From positions 1 through 6,849 of the forward strand of contig DATCSE010000172.1 in assembly GCA_036568605.1 (NCBI GenBank): a stretch of DNA of 6,849 bases, given 5' to 3'. Positions 1 to 6,849 of this stretch are shown piece after piece. The notes beneath the pieces were generated by a model. That model had not been told where the DNA came from. It was given only the letters and a program-made list of their open reading frames with translations, and did no database searches. Source of the stretch: DATCSE01 sp036568605. GTDB lineage: Bacteria > Pseudomonadota > Gammaproteobacteria > Burkholderiales > Burkholderiaceae_C. Position 1 is the first letter of the stretch. Each line of letters starts with the position of its first letter. The translations under genes were made by a program, and so were the position numbers.

Positions 1-3000
1 CCACCGGCCGCAGGTTCAGCGTGAGCTTGCCCAGCCGCAGCCGCGACACGTCCAGCAGATCATCGAGCAGCAGCCGCATCACATTCGACTGGCGCAGCAC
101 GATCTCGGCCGCGCGCGTGCGCTCCTTGGCCTTCAGCACGCCCAGCTGCATCGCCTGCGAGGCGCTGCTGATCGCCGCCAGCGGGTTGCGAAGCTCGTGC
201 GACAGCACCGCGAGAAAACGATCCTTCTGCGCATCGGCCGATTCGAGCGCGGCGGCGATGCGCTGCTCCTCGTTGAGCGCGGCGATCAGCTCGCTGCGGC
301 TGCGCTCGAGCGCTTCCTGCGCAGTGCGCATGTCGGTCTGGTCGCGCAGCACCTTGACGAATCCGACGACCGCGCCCGCGGCATCCTGCATAGGCGACAG
401 CACGCCGCTGGCCCAGAAGCGCCCGCCGTTCTTGCGCAGGTGGAAGCGGTCGTCGGAGGCAATGCCCTCGCGCTCGGCGCGCCCGGCCTCGAGCTGCGGC
501 ACGCCGGCGGCGCGGTCCTCGTCGGTGAAGATGATGTCGTAGCGCTGCCCCAGCACCTCGTCCTCGGCGTAACCGAGCAGCCGCGCCGCGCCGGCGCTCC
601 AGGTCGTGATGCGGCGATCGCGGTCGGTCGCGAAGATCGCGTACTCGACCGCGTTCTCGATGATCAGCCGCAAGTGCGCCTCGCTGCGGCGCAACGCGTC
701 CTCGGCCCGCTTGCGCTCGGTGATGTCGGTGCTGACGACCAGGATCGAGTTCGGCTGGCCGCCCATCTCGAACAGCGAGCTGCCGCTGCTGTGCAGCCAG
801 ATCACCGAGCCGTCCTTGCGCACCCAGCGGTTCTCGGTCTGGAACGATTCGTTCTGTTGCATCAGCCGCTCGAGCAATCGTTCGGTCGCGGGCCGGTCGG
901 CGGGGTGCACGATGTCCAGCAACTGAGTCTCGACCAGCTCGCCGTCGGAGTAGCCCAGCAGCTCCTGCTGGTACTGGTTGCCGAACGTGATGCGCCCGTC
1001 CAGGGAGACCTGCACGACCCCCACGGCGGCCTGGTTGACGATCGCGCTGAAGCGCTCCTCCGAGTGGCGCAGCGCCTCCTGGCCGCGCTTGCGCTCGGTG
1101 ATGTCGACGAAGGTCAGCACGACCCCGGCGATGCGGTCATCGAGCGTGCGGTACGGCAGCGCGCGCACCAGGTACCAGCTGCCGTCGCCCTCGCTGACCT
1201 CGCGCTCCACCGGAACCAGGCGGTCGAGCACGCGCTGCGCGTCGTCGCCGAGATCCGGGTAGTCGAGCTGGCTGGTCAGGTCGGTCAGCGGCCGGCCGAC
1301 GTCGGTCGGGATCAGGTTGAACAGCGCGACCGCCGACGGCGTGTAGCGCGTGATCCGCATCTCGCGGTCGAGGAACACGGTGGCGATCGCCGTCGCGTCC
1401 ATCAGGTTCTGCATGTCGCTGTTCGAGTGGCCCAGCTCGTCGACTTTGTTCTTCAGCTCGTGGTTGACGGTGGTCAGCTCCTCGTTGATCGACTGCAGCT
1501 CCTCGCGGCTGGTCTCGAGCTCCTCGGTCGCCGAGCGCAGCTCCTCGTTCATCGCCTGCAGCTCTTCGTTGCTGGCCTTCAGCTCCTCGGTCGACGCCTC
1601 GTACTGCTCGACCGTGTCGCGCAGATGGGCCTTGAGCCGCTCGAGCTCGCGGTCCAGGTGGTGCGCGAGCGGAACCGGCTCGACCTGCGCATCACCGGCT
1701 TCGCCGCCGCGTACCAGCTCGCCCGGCGTCACCGCGGCGCGCAACGTCACGAGCGACAGGCCGGGCGCGATGTCGGCCAGCGGCGTGACCGTCATCGCGA
1801 CGCTCATCGGCGAGCCATTGAGGTCCACCGGCACCGGCGGCACCTCGATCGGCCCTTCGGCCTGCGTGGCCTGGTACAGCGCCGCGCGCAGCTCGATGCG
1901 CAGCCCCGGGTGGATCGCGCGCACCAGGTTGCGGCTGGGCTCGCCGCCGCCGTACTGCAGGAAGCGCCCGGCGCTGGGCGACAGGTGCACGATGTCGTGC
2001 TCGGTGTCGACCAGCAGCGACGGCGGCGCCAGGTGCTCGAGCAGCTTGAAGTGCAACTCGCTCCACGAACCTGCGCGCCCGTCCAGGGCGGCACCGGGCC
2101 GCAGCGTCGCGGTCGCGTGGGCGAACGCCGGCCCGGCGACGACGATAGGCGAGGACCGCGCCGACTGCTGCGCCTCCATCGCGATCGCGAGCGTGCCGGG
2201 CCCGGGCGGCACCGGCAGGCCGATGCGTGGCGTCGAGCGGTGCACGTAGAGCCGGTGCTTCTTGTCGAGCACCGAGAACAGCGGGCTGCCGTCCTCCACC
2301 GACTCCGACGAGCCCAGGAACAGCTGGCCGCCCGGCACCAGCGCGAAATGGAACGTATCGAGCGCACGCGACTGCGCCTCGCGGTTCAGGTAGATCAGCA
2401 GGTTGCGGCACGCGACCAGCTCCTGGCGCGAGAACGGCGAATCCTTCAGCACGTCGTGCACCGCGAACAGCACCATCTCGCGCAGCTCGCGCCGCACCCG
2501 GTAGCCGCGGTGCTCCTTGACGAAGAAGCGGCGCAGCCGCTCCTCCGAAACGTCGGCCTCTATCGTCGTCGGGTAGATGCCTTCGCGCGCGGTGCGGATC
2601 GCGTCCTCGTCGAGGTCGGTCGCGAAGATCTGGATATGCGGCGGCGACTCGAGCGTGCGTGCATGCTCGCTGAGCATCATCGCGATCGAATACGCCTCCT
2701 CGCCGGTGGCGCAGGCCGCGACCCAGACACGCAGCGAGTCCACGCCGGTCTTGTTCTGGAATAGCCGCGGCAGGCTCGCCTCGAGCGCGGCGAAGCAGTT
2801 CGGATCGCGGAAAAAGTTGGTGACGCTGATCAGCAGGTCCTGCAGCAGCGCGCCGGCCTCGCCGGGGCGCGTGCGCAGGCAGCCGAGATAGCCGTGCAGA
2901 TCCTCGACCGCATTGACCTGCATGCGCCGGCCGATGCGGCGCAGGATGGTCGCGCGCTTGTAGTACGAGAAGTCGCGGCCGGTGCGGGTGCGCAGGAAGG

Positions 3001-3754
3001 TCAGCACGTCGCGCAGCGCGGCCTCGGCGGCACCCCCGGCCGGCGGCGTCACCTGCGTCGGCTGCGGCCCCTGCTCGGGCGGCAGCTTGATCTGGTCCTC
3101 GAGCCGGAAGTAGGTCAGCACCCGCTCGGCCATCTGCTCGACCGGCAGCACCCAGTCGACCATGCCGGTGCCGACCGCGGCGCGCGGCATGCCGCCGTAT
3201 TGGGCTTCGTCCGGGTCCTGCGCGATCGTCAGCCCGCCGCGTTCCTTCACGCGCTTGATGCCGATCGCGCCGTCGCCGTCGACGCCCGACAGCACGATGG
3301 CCGCGGCGTGCGGGCCGTGCGTGTCGGCCAGCGTACGGAAGAACAGGTCGACCGCGATGTGCGGGTAGCGCCCGCGCGGCAGATCCGACACCTGCAGATA
3401 CCCGTCCAGCGAGCGCAGCGCCTTGCGCGGCGGGATCACGTAGACCGTGTCGGGCTCGAACCGGTGCGACTCGTGGACCTGCAGCACCCGCATCGGCGTC
3501 GAGCGCTGCAGCAGCTCGGCGAGCGTGCTCTCGTGCTCGCCCGACAGGTGCAGCACCACCACGTAGGCCAGCCCGGTGGCGGGCGGCACGGAAGCGAAGA
3601 AGGCCTGGAGCGCCTGGATGCTGCCGGCCGAGCCGCCGAGGCCGACCACCGGCGGCGTGCGGGCATCGCGCGCCGAAGCCAGATCGCCCGGCTGCTCGTC
3701 ACCGTCCGGCGGGCCCGAGTCGACGTGCTCGGGTGTATCGCGCTCGTTGTCCAT
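1..3754 (-). CDS. CheB-CheR-PAS-histidine kinase fusion protein (3' end outside window)
   Basis: A cytoplasmic multidomain signalling protein, open at the left edge with 1251 residues visible. Residues ~36-215 are a CheB methylesterase domain with all three triad residues: Ser42 in GGSAGS, His69 in VVLHL, Asp161 in VDGDGA. It has no receiver domain in front. Residues ~250-510 are a CheR SAM-dependent methyltransferase: TNFFRDP (Arg316), the SAM loop around 344-357 (CATGEEAYS), FATDLD (Asp380), ACRNLLIYL (448-456) and LGSSES (480-485). Next come a PAS-like domain (~570-675), a heptad coiled coil (~697-778), PAS domains at ~781-890, ~897-1015 and ~1025-1145, each ending in a DITERK or RDQT type exit, and a HisKA domain with His1186 in SHELRNPL. 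The sequence stops before the HATPase, so ATP binding and any receiver lie outside. The ATG at 3754 is the only good start: it is 33 bases after the upstream stop, with a weak GGA seven bases before it. No transmembrane segment is seen. Family and domain order are well known; the signal and substrate are not. Confidence 0.93.
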   Translation of the reverse strand, partial: MDNERDTPEHVDSGPPDGDEQPGDLASARDARTPPVVGLGGSAGSIQALQAFFASVPPATGLAYVVVLHLSGEHESTLAELLQRSTPMRVLQVHESHRFEPDTVYVIPPRKALRSLDGYLQVSDLPRGRYPHIAVDLFFRTLADTHGPHAAAIVLSGVDGDGAIGIKRVKERGGLTIAQDPDEAQYGGMPRAAVGTGMVDWVLPVEQMAERVLTYFRLEDQIKLPPEQGPQPTQVTPPAGGAAEAALRDVLTFLRTRTGRDFSYYKRATILRRIGRRMQVNAVEDLHGYLGCLRTRPGEAGALLQDLLISVTNFFRDPNCFAALEASLPRLFQNKTGVDSLRVWVAACATGEEAYSIAMMLSEHARTLESPPHIQIFATDLDEDAIRTAREGIYPTTIEADVSEERLRRFFVKEHRGYRVRRELREMVLFAVHDVLKDSPFSRQELVACRNLLIYLNREAQSRALDTFHFALVPGGQLFLGSSESVEDGSPLFSVLDKKHRLYVHRSTPRIGLPVPPGPGTLAIAMEAQQSARSSPIVVAGPAFAHATATLRPGAALDGRAGSWSELHFKLLEHLAPPSLLVDTEHDIVHLSPSAGRFLQYGGGEPSRNLVRAIHPGLRIELRAALYQATQAEGPIEVPPVPVDLNGSPMSVAMTVTPLADIAPGLSLVTLRAAVTPGELVRGGEAGDAQVEPVPLAHHLDRELERLKAHLRDTVEQYEASTEELKASNEELQAMNEELRSATEELETSREELQSINEELTTVNHELKNKVDELGHSNSDMQNLMDATAIATVFLDREMRITRYTPSAVALFNLIPTDVGRPLTDLTSQLDYPDLGDDAQRVLDRLVPVEREVSEGDGSWYLVRALPYRTLDDRIAGVVLTFVDITERKRGQEALRHSEERFSAIVNQAAVGVVQVSLDGRITFGNQYQQELLGYSDGELVETQLLDIVHPADRPATERLLERLMQQNESFQTENRWVRKDGSVIWLHSSGSSLFEMGGQPNSILVVSTDITERKRAEDALRRSEAHLRLIIENAVEYAIFATDRDRRITTWSAGAARLLGYAEDEVLGQRYDIIFTDEDRAAGVPQLEAGRAEREGIASDDRFHLRKNGGRFWASGVLSPMQDAAGAVVGFVKVLRDQTDMRTAQEALERSRSELIAALNEEQRIAAALESADAQKDRFLAVLSHELRNPLAAISSASQAMQLGVLKAKERTRAAEIVLRQSNVMRLLLDDLLDVSRLRLGKLTLNLRPV
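1455..1589 (-). repeat. 21-base periodic repeat encoding leucine heptads
   Basis: Inside the fusion gene, AGCTCCTCG (plus-strand reading) begins at 1476, 1497, 1518, 1539 and 1581, with AGCTCTTCG at 1560 and a degenerate copy at 1455: exact 21-base spacing, or seven codons. In the protein this gives Leu at 725, 732, 739, 746, 753, 760, 767 and 774, mostly in the form x-x-E-E-L-x-x. It is a coiled coil joining the CheR/PAS-like half to the PAS-kinase half, as is typical for this fusion family. The DNA repeat follows from the protein repeat and also could allow slippage by whole heptads. Confidence 0.85.
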
Positions 3755-3787
3755 GGCCCCATCCGAAAGACCATTGATGATGACACA

Positions 3788-5737
3788 TCAGGCTGTCGAT
3801 GCCGAGAGTCTTGCTGCAGCGTCGGCGTCGTGCAGCAACTGCCGCAAGCGCGTCATGTTCACCGGCTTGGTCAGATGGGCTTGGAAGCCGGCAACGCCCT
3901 CGGCCGGCGGCGCGGTTTCGATCTGCGGCAGGCCGGTGAGCGCGGCAATGTAGAGGAAGCGATCGGCCGGCTGCTCCCGTCGCAGGCGCTGCAGCACCGA
4001 GTAGCCGTTGCCGCCCGGCATCTTGATGTCCACCAGCGCGACACGCGGCTCGAACTCGCGCGCGACGTGCAAAGCCTCGTCGGCGTCGTAGGCGGCGCGC
4101 GCCTGGTGGCCCATCGCGGTGAGCAGCTGCACCAGCGAGTCGGCCGCGTCCTGGTTGTCGTCGACGACCAGCACGCGGCTGATCGGCATCGGCACCGGCG
4201 CGGGCGGCGCCGCCGCGGCCGCATCGGTGCGCTCCAGCAGCGGCAGCGTCATCGTGAACGTGCTGCCGCGGCCCGGCCCCGGGCTTTCGGCAAACAGCGT
4301 GCCGCGATGCAGCTCGACGACGCGGCGGGCGAGCGCGAGCCCGATGCCGAGCCCGGCCTGCGCCGGCGAACGGGGCACGTCGGACTCTTGCACGAACATG
4401 TCGAAGATACGTTCCAGCGCCTGCGGCGCGAGCCCGTAGCCGGTGTCGCGCACGCGGACTACCAGCGTGCCGTCTTCCTTGCGAACCTCCACCTGAATGT
4501 CGCCGCCTTCGGGCGTGTAGCGCAGCGCATTGGCGATCAGGTTGCCCAGCGCCTGCGCAAGACGCGCCGCATCGCCGCGCAGCGGAAGCGCGACCTCGGG
4601 GTCGTGGTCCAGCCACAAGCGCTGGTGCGCCGCCGCGGCTTGCGTCCTGGCGGCCTCGACGCTGCTGGCTGCAATCTCGCGAAAGTCCAGCGTCTCGAGC
4701 TGAATTCCGATCTTGCCGGTGACGATGCGTCCGACGTCGAGCAGGTCGTCGACCAGCCGCACGAGCTGCGTCGACTGGCGCTCGATGATCTGCTGCACCC
4801 GCTGCAGCGCCGGCGTCAGCGGCTCCTGCAGCGCCATCAGCGTGGCGGCATTGCAGATCGGCGTCAGCGGATTGCGCAGCTCATGGCCCAGCATTGCGAT
4901 GAACTCGTTCATGCGCTCGCTGGTCTGCTCGAGCTCGGCGAGGCGGCGCTGGCCGCTCTGGTCGCGCGTCACGACCGCGTACCCGCGCAAGCGACCGCGC
5001 TGGTCGTGCACCGGAGCGGTCACGACGTGGGCCCAGAACGTCCGGCCGTCGCGGCGCAGGCGCCAACCCTCGACCTCGCAGCGCCCGGTGGCGGAGGCGG
5101 CCCTCAGCTGCACAGCCGGCTTGCCCGCCGCGACATCGGCCGGCATGAAGAAAATCGTGTGCTCGCGGCCGGTCACTTCCGCTTCGTCGTATCCGTGGAT
5201 CGCGCGCGCGCCCGCGTTCCAGGTCTGCACCCGGCCGGCAGTGTCGAGCAGGTACAGCGCGTACTCGCGCACCGACTCGATCAGCAACCGCAGCTGCTCC
5301 TCGCTGCGGCGCAGGTTCTCTTCGTGCTGGCGCCGCTCGGTGAGGTCGCGCGTGACCTTCGCGAAGCCGATCAGTTGGCCGTCGTCGTCGCGCAGCGCGG
5401 TGATGACGACGCTGGCCCAGAAGCGCGAGCCGTCCTTGCGGACGCGCCAGCCCTCGTCCTCGAAGCGGCCGTCTACCTCGGCGCGGCGCAACTCCTCGTC
5501 CGGCCAGCGGACGGCCACCGCCTCGGCGGGGTAGAAGCGGGAGAAGTGCTGGCCGATGATTTCGTCGGCCGTGTAGCCCTTGATGTCGCGCGCGCCGGCG
5601 TTCCAGCTGGCGACGCGGCCATGCGCGTCGAGCAGGAAGATCGCGTAGTCACGAACCGTTTCGACCAGGCGGCGGAACGGCTCATCCGCCTGGCCGGTCG
5701 CCTGCGGTGTCGCCTCGGAACGCGCATCGTCGTGCAT
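3788..5737 (-). CDS. Soluble hybrid histidine kinase, PAS-PAS-HisKA-HATPase-REC
   Basis: A complete protein of 649 residues with no membrane segment or signal peptide, so a cytoplasmic sensor kinase. PAS domain 1 is ~20-136 (WNAGARDIKGY near 45-55, KDGSRFWAS at 101-109, exit TRDLTERR) and PAS domain 2 is ~145-265 (WNAGARAIHGY at 173-183). HisKA carries the phospho-accepting His285 in GHELRNPL. The ATPase domain has the N-box NLIANALRYTP (399-409), the G1 box DTGYG (431-435) and the G2 box GLGIGLALARR (462-472). The C-terminal receiver (~520-637) has acidic Asp526/Asp527, phospho-acceptor Asp570 in LVDIKMP, Thr601 and Lys624, so every catalytic residue expected is present. The expected chemistry is autophosphorylation on His285 followed by transfer to Asp570, with no output domain of its own. 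The ATG at 5737 has no clear Shine-Dalgarno sequence; the frame is closed 13 codons upstream by the stop of the lipoprotein gene, and no ATG, GTG or TTG lies between. It probably shares a transcript with both flanking genes. The ligand of the PAS domains cannot be read from the sequence. Confidence 0.95.
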   Translation of the reverse strand: MHDDARSEATPQATGQADEPFRRLVETVRDYAIFLLDAHGRVASWNAGARDIKGYTADEIIGQHFSRFYPAEAVAVRWPDEELRRAEVDGRFEDEGWRVRKDGSRFWASVVITALRDDDGQLIGFAKVTRDLTERRQHEENLRRSEEQLRLLIESVREYALYLLDTAGRVQTWNAGARAIHGYDEAEVTGREHTIFFMPADVAAGKPAVQLRAASATGRCEVEGWRLRRDGRTFWAHVVTAPVHDQRGRLRGYAVVTRDQSGQRRLAELEQTSERMNEFIAMLGHELRNPLTPICNAATLMALQEPLTPALQRVQQIIERQSTQLVRLVDDLLDVGRIVTGKIGIQLETLDFREIAASSVEAARTQAAAAHQRLWLDHDPEVALPLRGDAARLAQALGNLIANALRYTPEGGDIQVEVRKEDGTLVVRVRDTGYGLAPQALERIFDMFVQESDVPRSPAQAGLGIGLALARRVVELHRGTLFAESPGPGRGSTFTMTLPLLERTDAAAAAPPAPVPMPISRVLVVDDNQDAADSLVQLLTAMGHQARAAYDADEALHVAREFEPRVALVDIKMPGGNGYSVLQRLRREQPADRFLYIAALTGLPQIETAPPAEGVAGFQAHLTKPVNMTRLRQLLHDADAAARLSASTA

Positions 5738-5751
5738 CGGTAGCTGAGCGC

Positions 5752-5772
5752 CGGGCCAACGCCGCAGGCCCG
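5752..5772 (-). other. Possible GC-rich hairpin between lipoprotein and hybrid kinase genes
   Basis: On the minus strand CGGGCC (5772-5767) can pair with GGCCCG (5757-5752) around a nine-base loop. It begins four bases after the lipoprotein stop codon and ends 14 bases before the kinase start. No T-run follows, so it is not an intrinsic terminator. It could slow ribosomes or protect the upstream end of a processed message, but in sequence this GC-rich a six-pair stem may be chance. Confidence 0.3.
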
Positions 5773-5776
5773 CCGG

Positions 5777-5935
5777 TCAGGGCGTGGAAGCCGAGCCCAT
5801 CGGGCTGGAGGCGCTCTGGGTGGACGGCGAAGCGCCGGTGCTGCCGGGTGCTGTACTGCTGGGCTTGTTGCACGCCGACATCAGGCACAGCGCCAGTACC
5901 GCGGGGATCGTCGTCAGGATCAGTCGCTTGTTCAT
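5777..5935 (-). CDS. Small predicted lipoprotein, 52 residues
   Basis: A short gene starting MNKRLILTTIPAVLALC. It has a positively charged start (Lys3, Arg4), a hydrophobic stretch at residues 5-19 and a lipobox-like LMSAC ending at Cys22, which fits cleavage by signal peptidase II and lipid attachment at Cys22. The predicted mature part is only 31 residues, rich in Ser, Thr, Pro, Gly and Ala (NKPSSTAPGSTGASPS...), without a fold or catalytic motif that I recognise. The residue after the Cys is Asn, followed by Lys; which membrane it ends up in is uncertain. A strong ribosome binding site, AAGGAG, sits seven bases before the ATG, which is the main support for this being a real gene and for the start. 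It lies 73 bases after the CheB-type gene and 39 bases before the hybrid kinase. Met at the -3 position makes the lipobox slightly non-standard. Small Ser/Pro-rich lipoproteins of this kind are common and usually uncharacterised; no function is assigned. Confidence 0.8.
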   Translation of the reverse strand: MNKRLILTTIPAVLALCLMSACNKPSSTAPGSTGASPSTQSASSPMGSASTP

Positions 5936-6008
5936 TCAAAAACTCCTTCTAGCGCGCAGCAGCGCGTTTCTCGGGTGGCCAAGGGCAATTGGCGTGCCCG
6001 CAGCCGGC
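5936..6008 (-). other. Short spacer between CheB-type gene and lipoprotein gene
   Basis: This 73-base gap is the longest in the window. Apart from the ribosome binding site it holds a small inverted repeat, CGCGC and GCGCG around a four-base loop (5953-5966), just upstream of that site. I see no convincing -35/-10 pair, no sigma-54 type element and no terminator with a T-run. It is the most likely place for an internal promoter or a processing site, but the sequence alone does not show one. Confidence 0.35.
5943..5948 (-). promoter_or_regulatory. Strong ribosome binding site of the lipoprotein gene
   Basis: AAGGAG on the minus strand, seven bases before the ATG at 5935. It is a near-ideal Shine-Dalgarno match and clearly better than the sites before the two kinase genes. 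It decides the start of the short lipoprotein gene against the out-of-frame TTG at 5939. Confidence 0.85.

Positions 6009-6849
<841 letters not shown>

Noticed and set aside
1455..1589. Regular 21-base units considered as a CRISPR or regulatory repeat array
   Set aside because: The units are contiguous coding heptads in frame with the fusion gene and have no spacer-repeat structure.
1692..2411. Minus-strand frame of 239 codons within the fusion gene
   Set aside because: Shifted relative to the CheR and PAS-like coding frame, low-complexity product; not evidence of a frameshift because the main frame is intact throughout.
197..2764. 855-codon open frame on the plus strand
   Set aside because: Same reason: antisense to the CheR, PAS and kinase parts of the fusion gene, with biased composition and no domain signature.
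3699..4616. Minus-strand frame of 305 codons overlapping the hybrid kinase and the start of the fusion
   Set aside because: It is out of frame with the conserved ATPase and receiver motifs and is Arg/Ala-rich; the real kinase frame explains the region fully.
2894..5743. 949-codon open frame on the plus strand
   Set aside because: It runs antisense across the hybrid kinase, the intergenic gap and half of the fusion gene. Its product is a monotonous Arg/His/Ala/Val/Leu/Gln mixture without recognisable domains, while the opposite strand encodes complete conserved domains. It is a codon-bias shadow in high-GC DNA.
5737..5779. Lipoprotein and hybrid kinase lie in the same frame, separated by one TGA and 13 codons, hinting at a readthrough fusion
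   Set aside because: One chance in three for any pair of genes; no readthrough context or recoding structure was identified, and a lipid-anchored export signal on a cytoplasmic kinase would place its ATPase on the wrong side of the membrane.
5953..5966. Inverted repeat CGCGC/GCGCG considered as terminator or operator
   Set aside because: Only five base pairs in very GC-rich DNA, and the nearby T stretch belongs to the spacer after the ribosome binding site rather than directly following the stem.

Overview
The window is a G+C-rich piece of bacterial chromosome, with third codon positions almost always G or C. All real genes lie on the minus strand, so the biological order runs from right to left. 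The style (large soluble PAS/histidine-kinase proteins, a CheB-CheR-kinase fusion, a Gram-negative lipoprotein signal) suggests a high-GC proteobacterium, perhaps Burkholderiales or Xanthomonadales. The sequence does not settle the taxon.

Layout in the direction of transcription: (1) 6849-6009, the C-terminal part of a stand-alone CheB-type methylesterase with a Cys/His-rich zinc-ribbon-like segment and a helical tail; its N-terminus is outside the window. (2) 5935-5777, a 52-residue predicted lipoprotein with the best ribosome binding site in the window. (3) 5737-3788, a complete soluble hybrid histidine kinase, PAS-PAS-HisKA-HATPase-REC, 649 residues. (4) 3754 to the left edge, a very large fusion: CheB methylesterase, CheR methyltransferase, PAS-like domain, leucine heptad coiled coil, three PAS domains, then HisKA. 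It runs off the window just after the H-box region, with 1251 residues visible.

The gaps between genes are 73, 39 and 33 bases. I see no convincing internal promoter or intrinsic terminator, so the four genes probably form one transcript. All the components are sensory or signalling proteins: two kinases that could exchange phosphate through the receiver of the hybrid kinase, and two CheB domains plus one CheR domain able in principle to edit glutamyl methyl esters. No MCP receptor, CheA, CheW or CheY is present in the window, so a role in classical chemotaxis is not shown. A stress- or light/redox-type sensory cluster is equally possible.

The large plus-strand reading frames opposite the kinases are antisense shadows caused by codon bias. 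No RNA genes, mobile elements, CRISPR arrays or gene-free stretches over 300 bases were seen. The components are individually known family types; the least explained item is the small lipoprotein placed between CheB and two cytoplasmic kinases.
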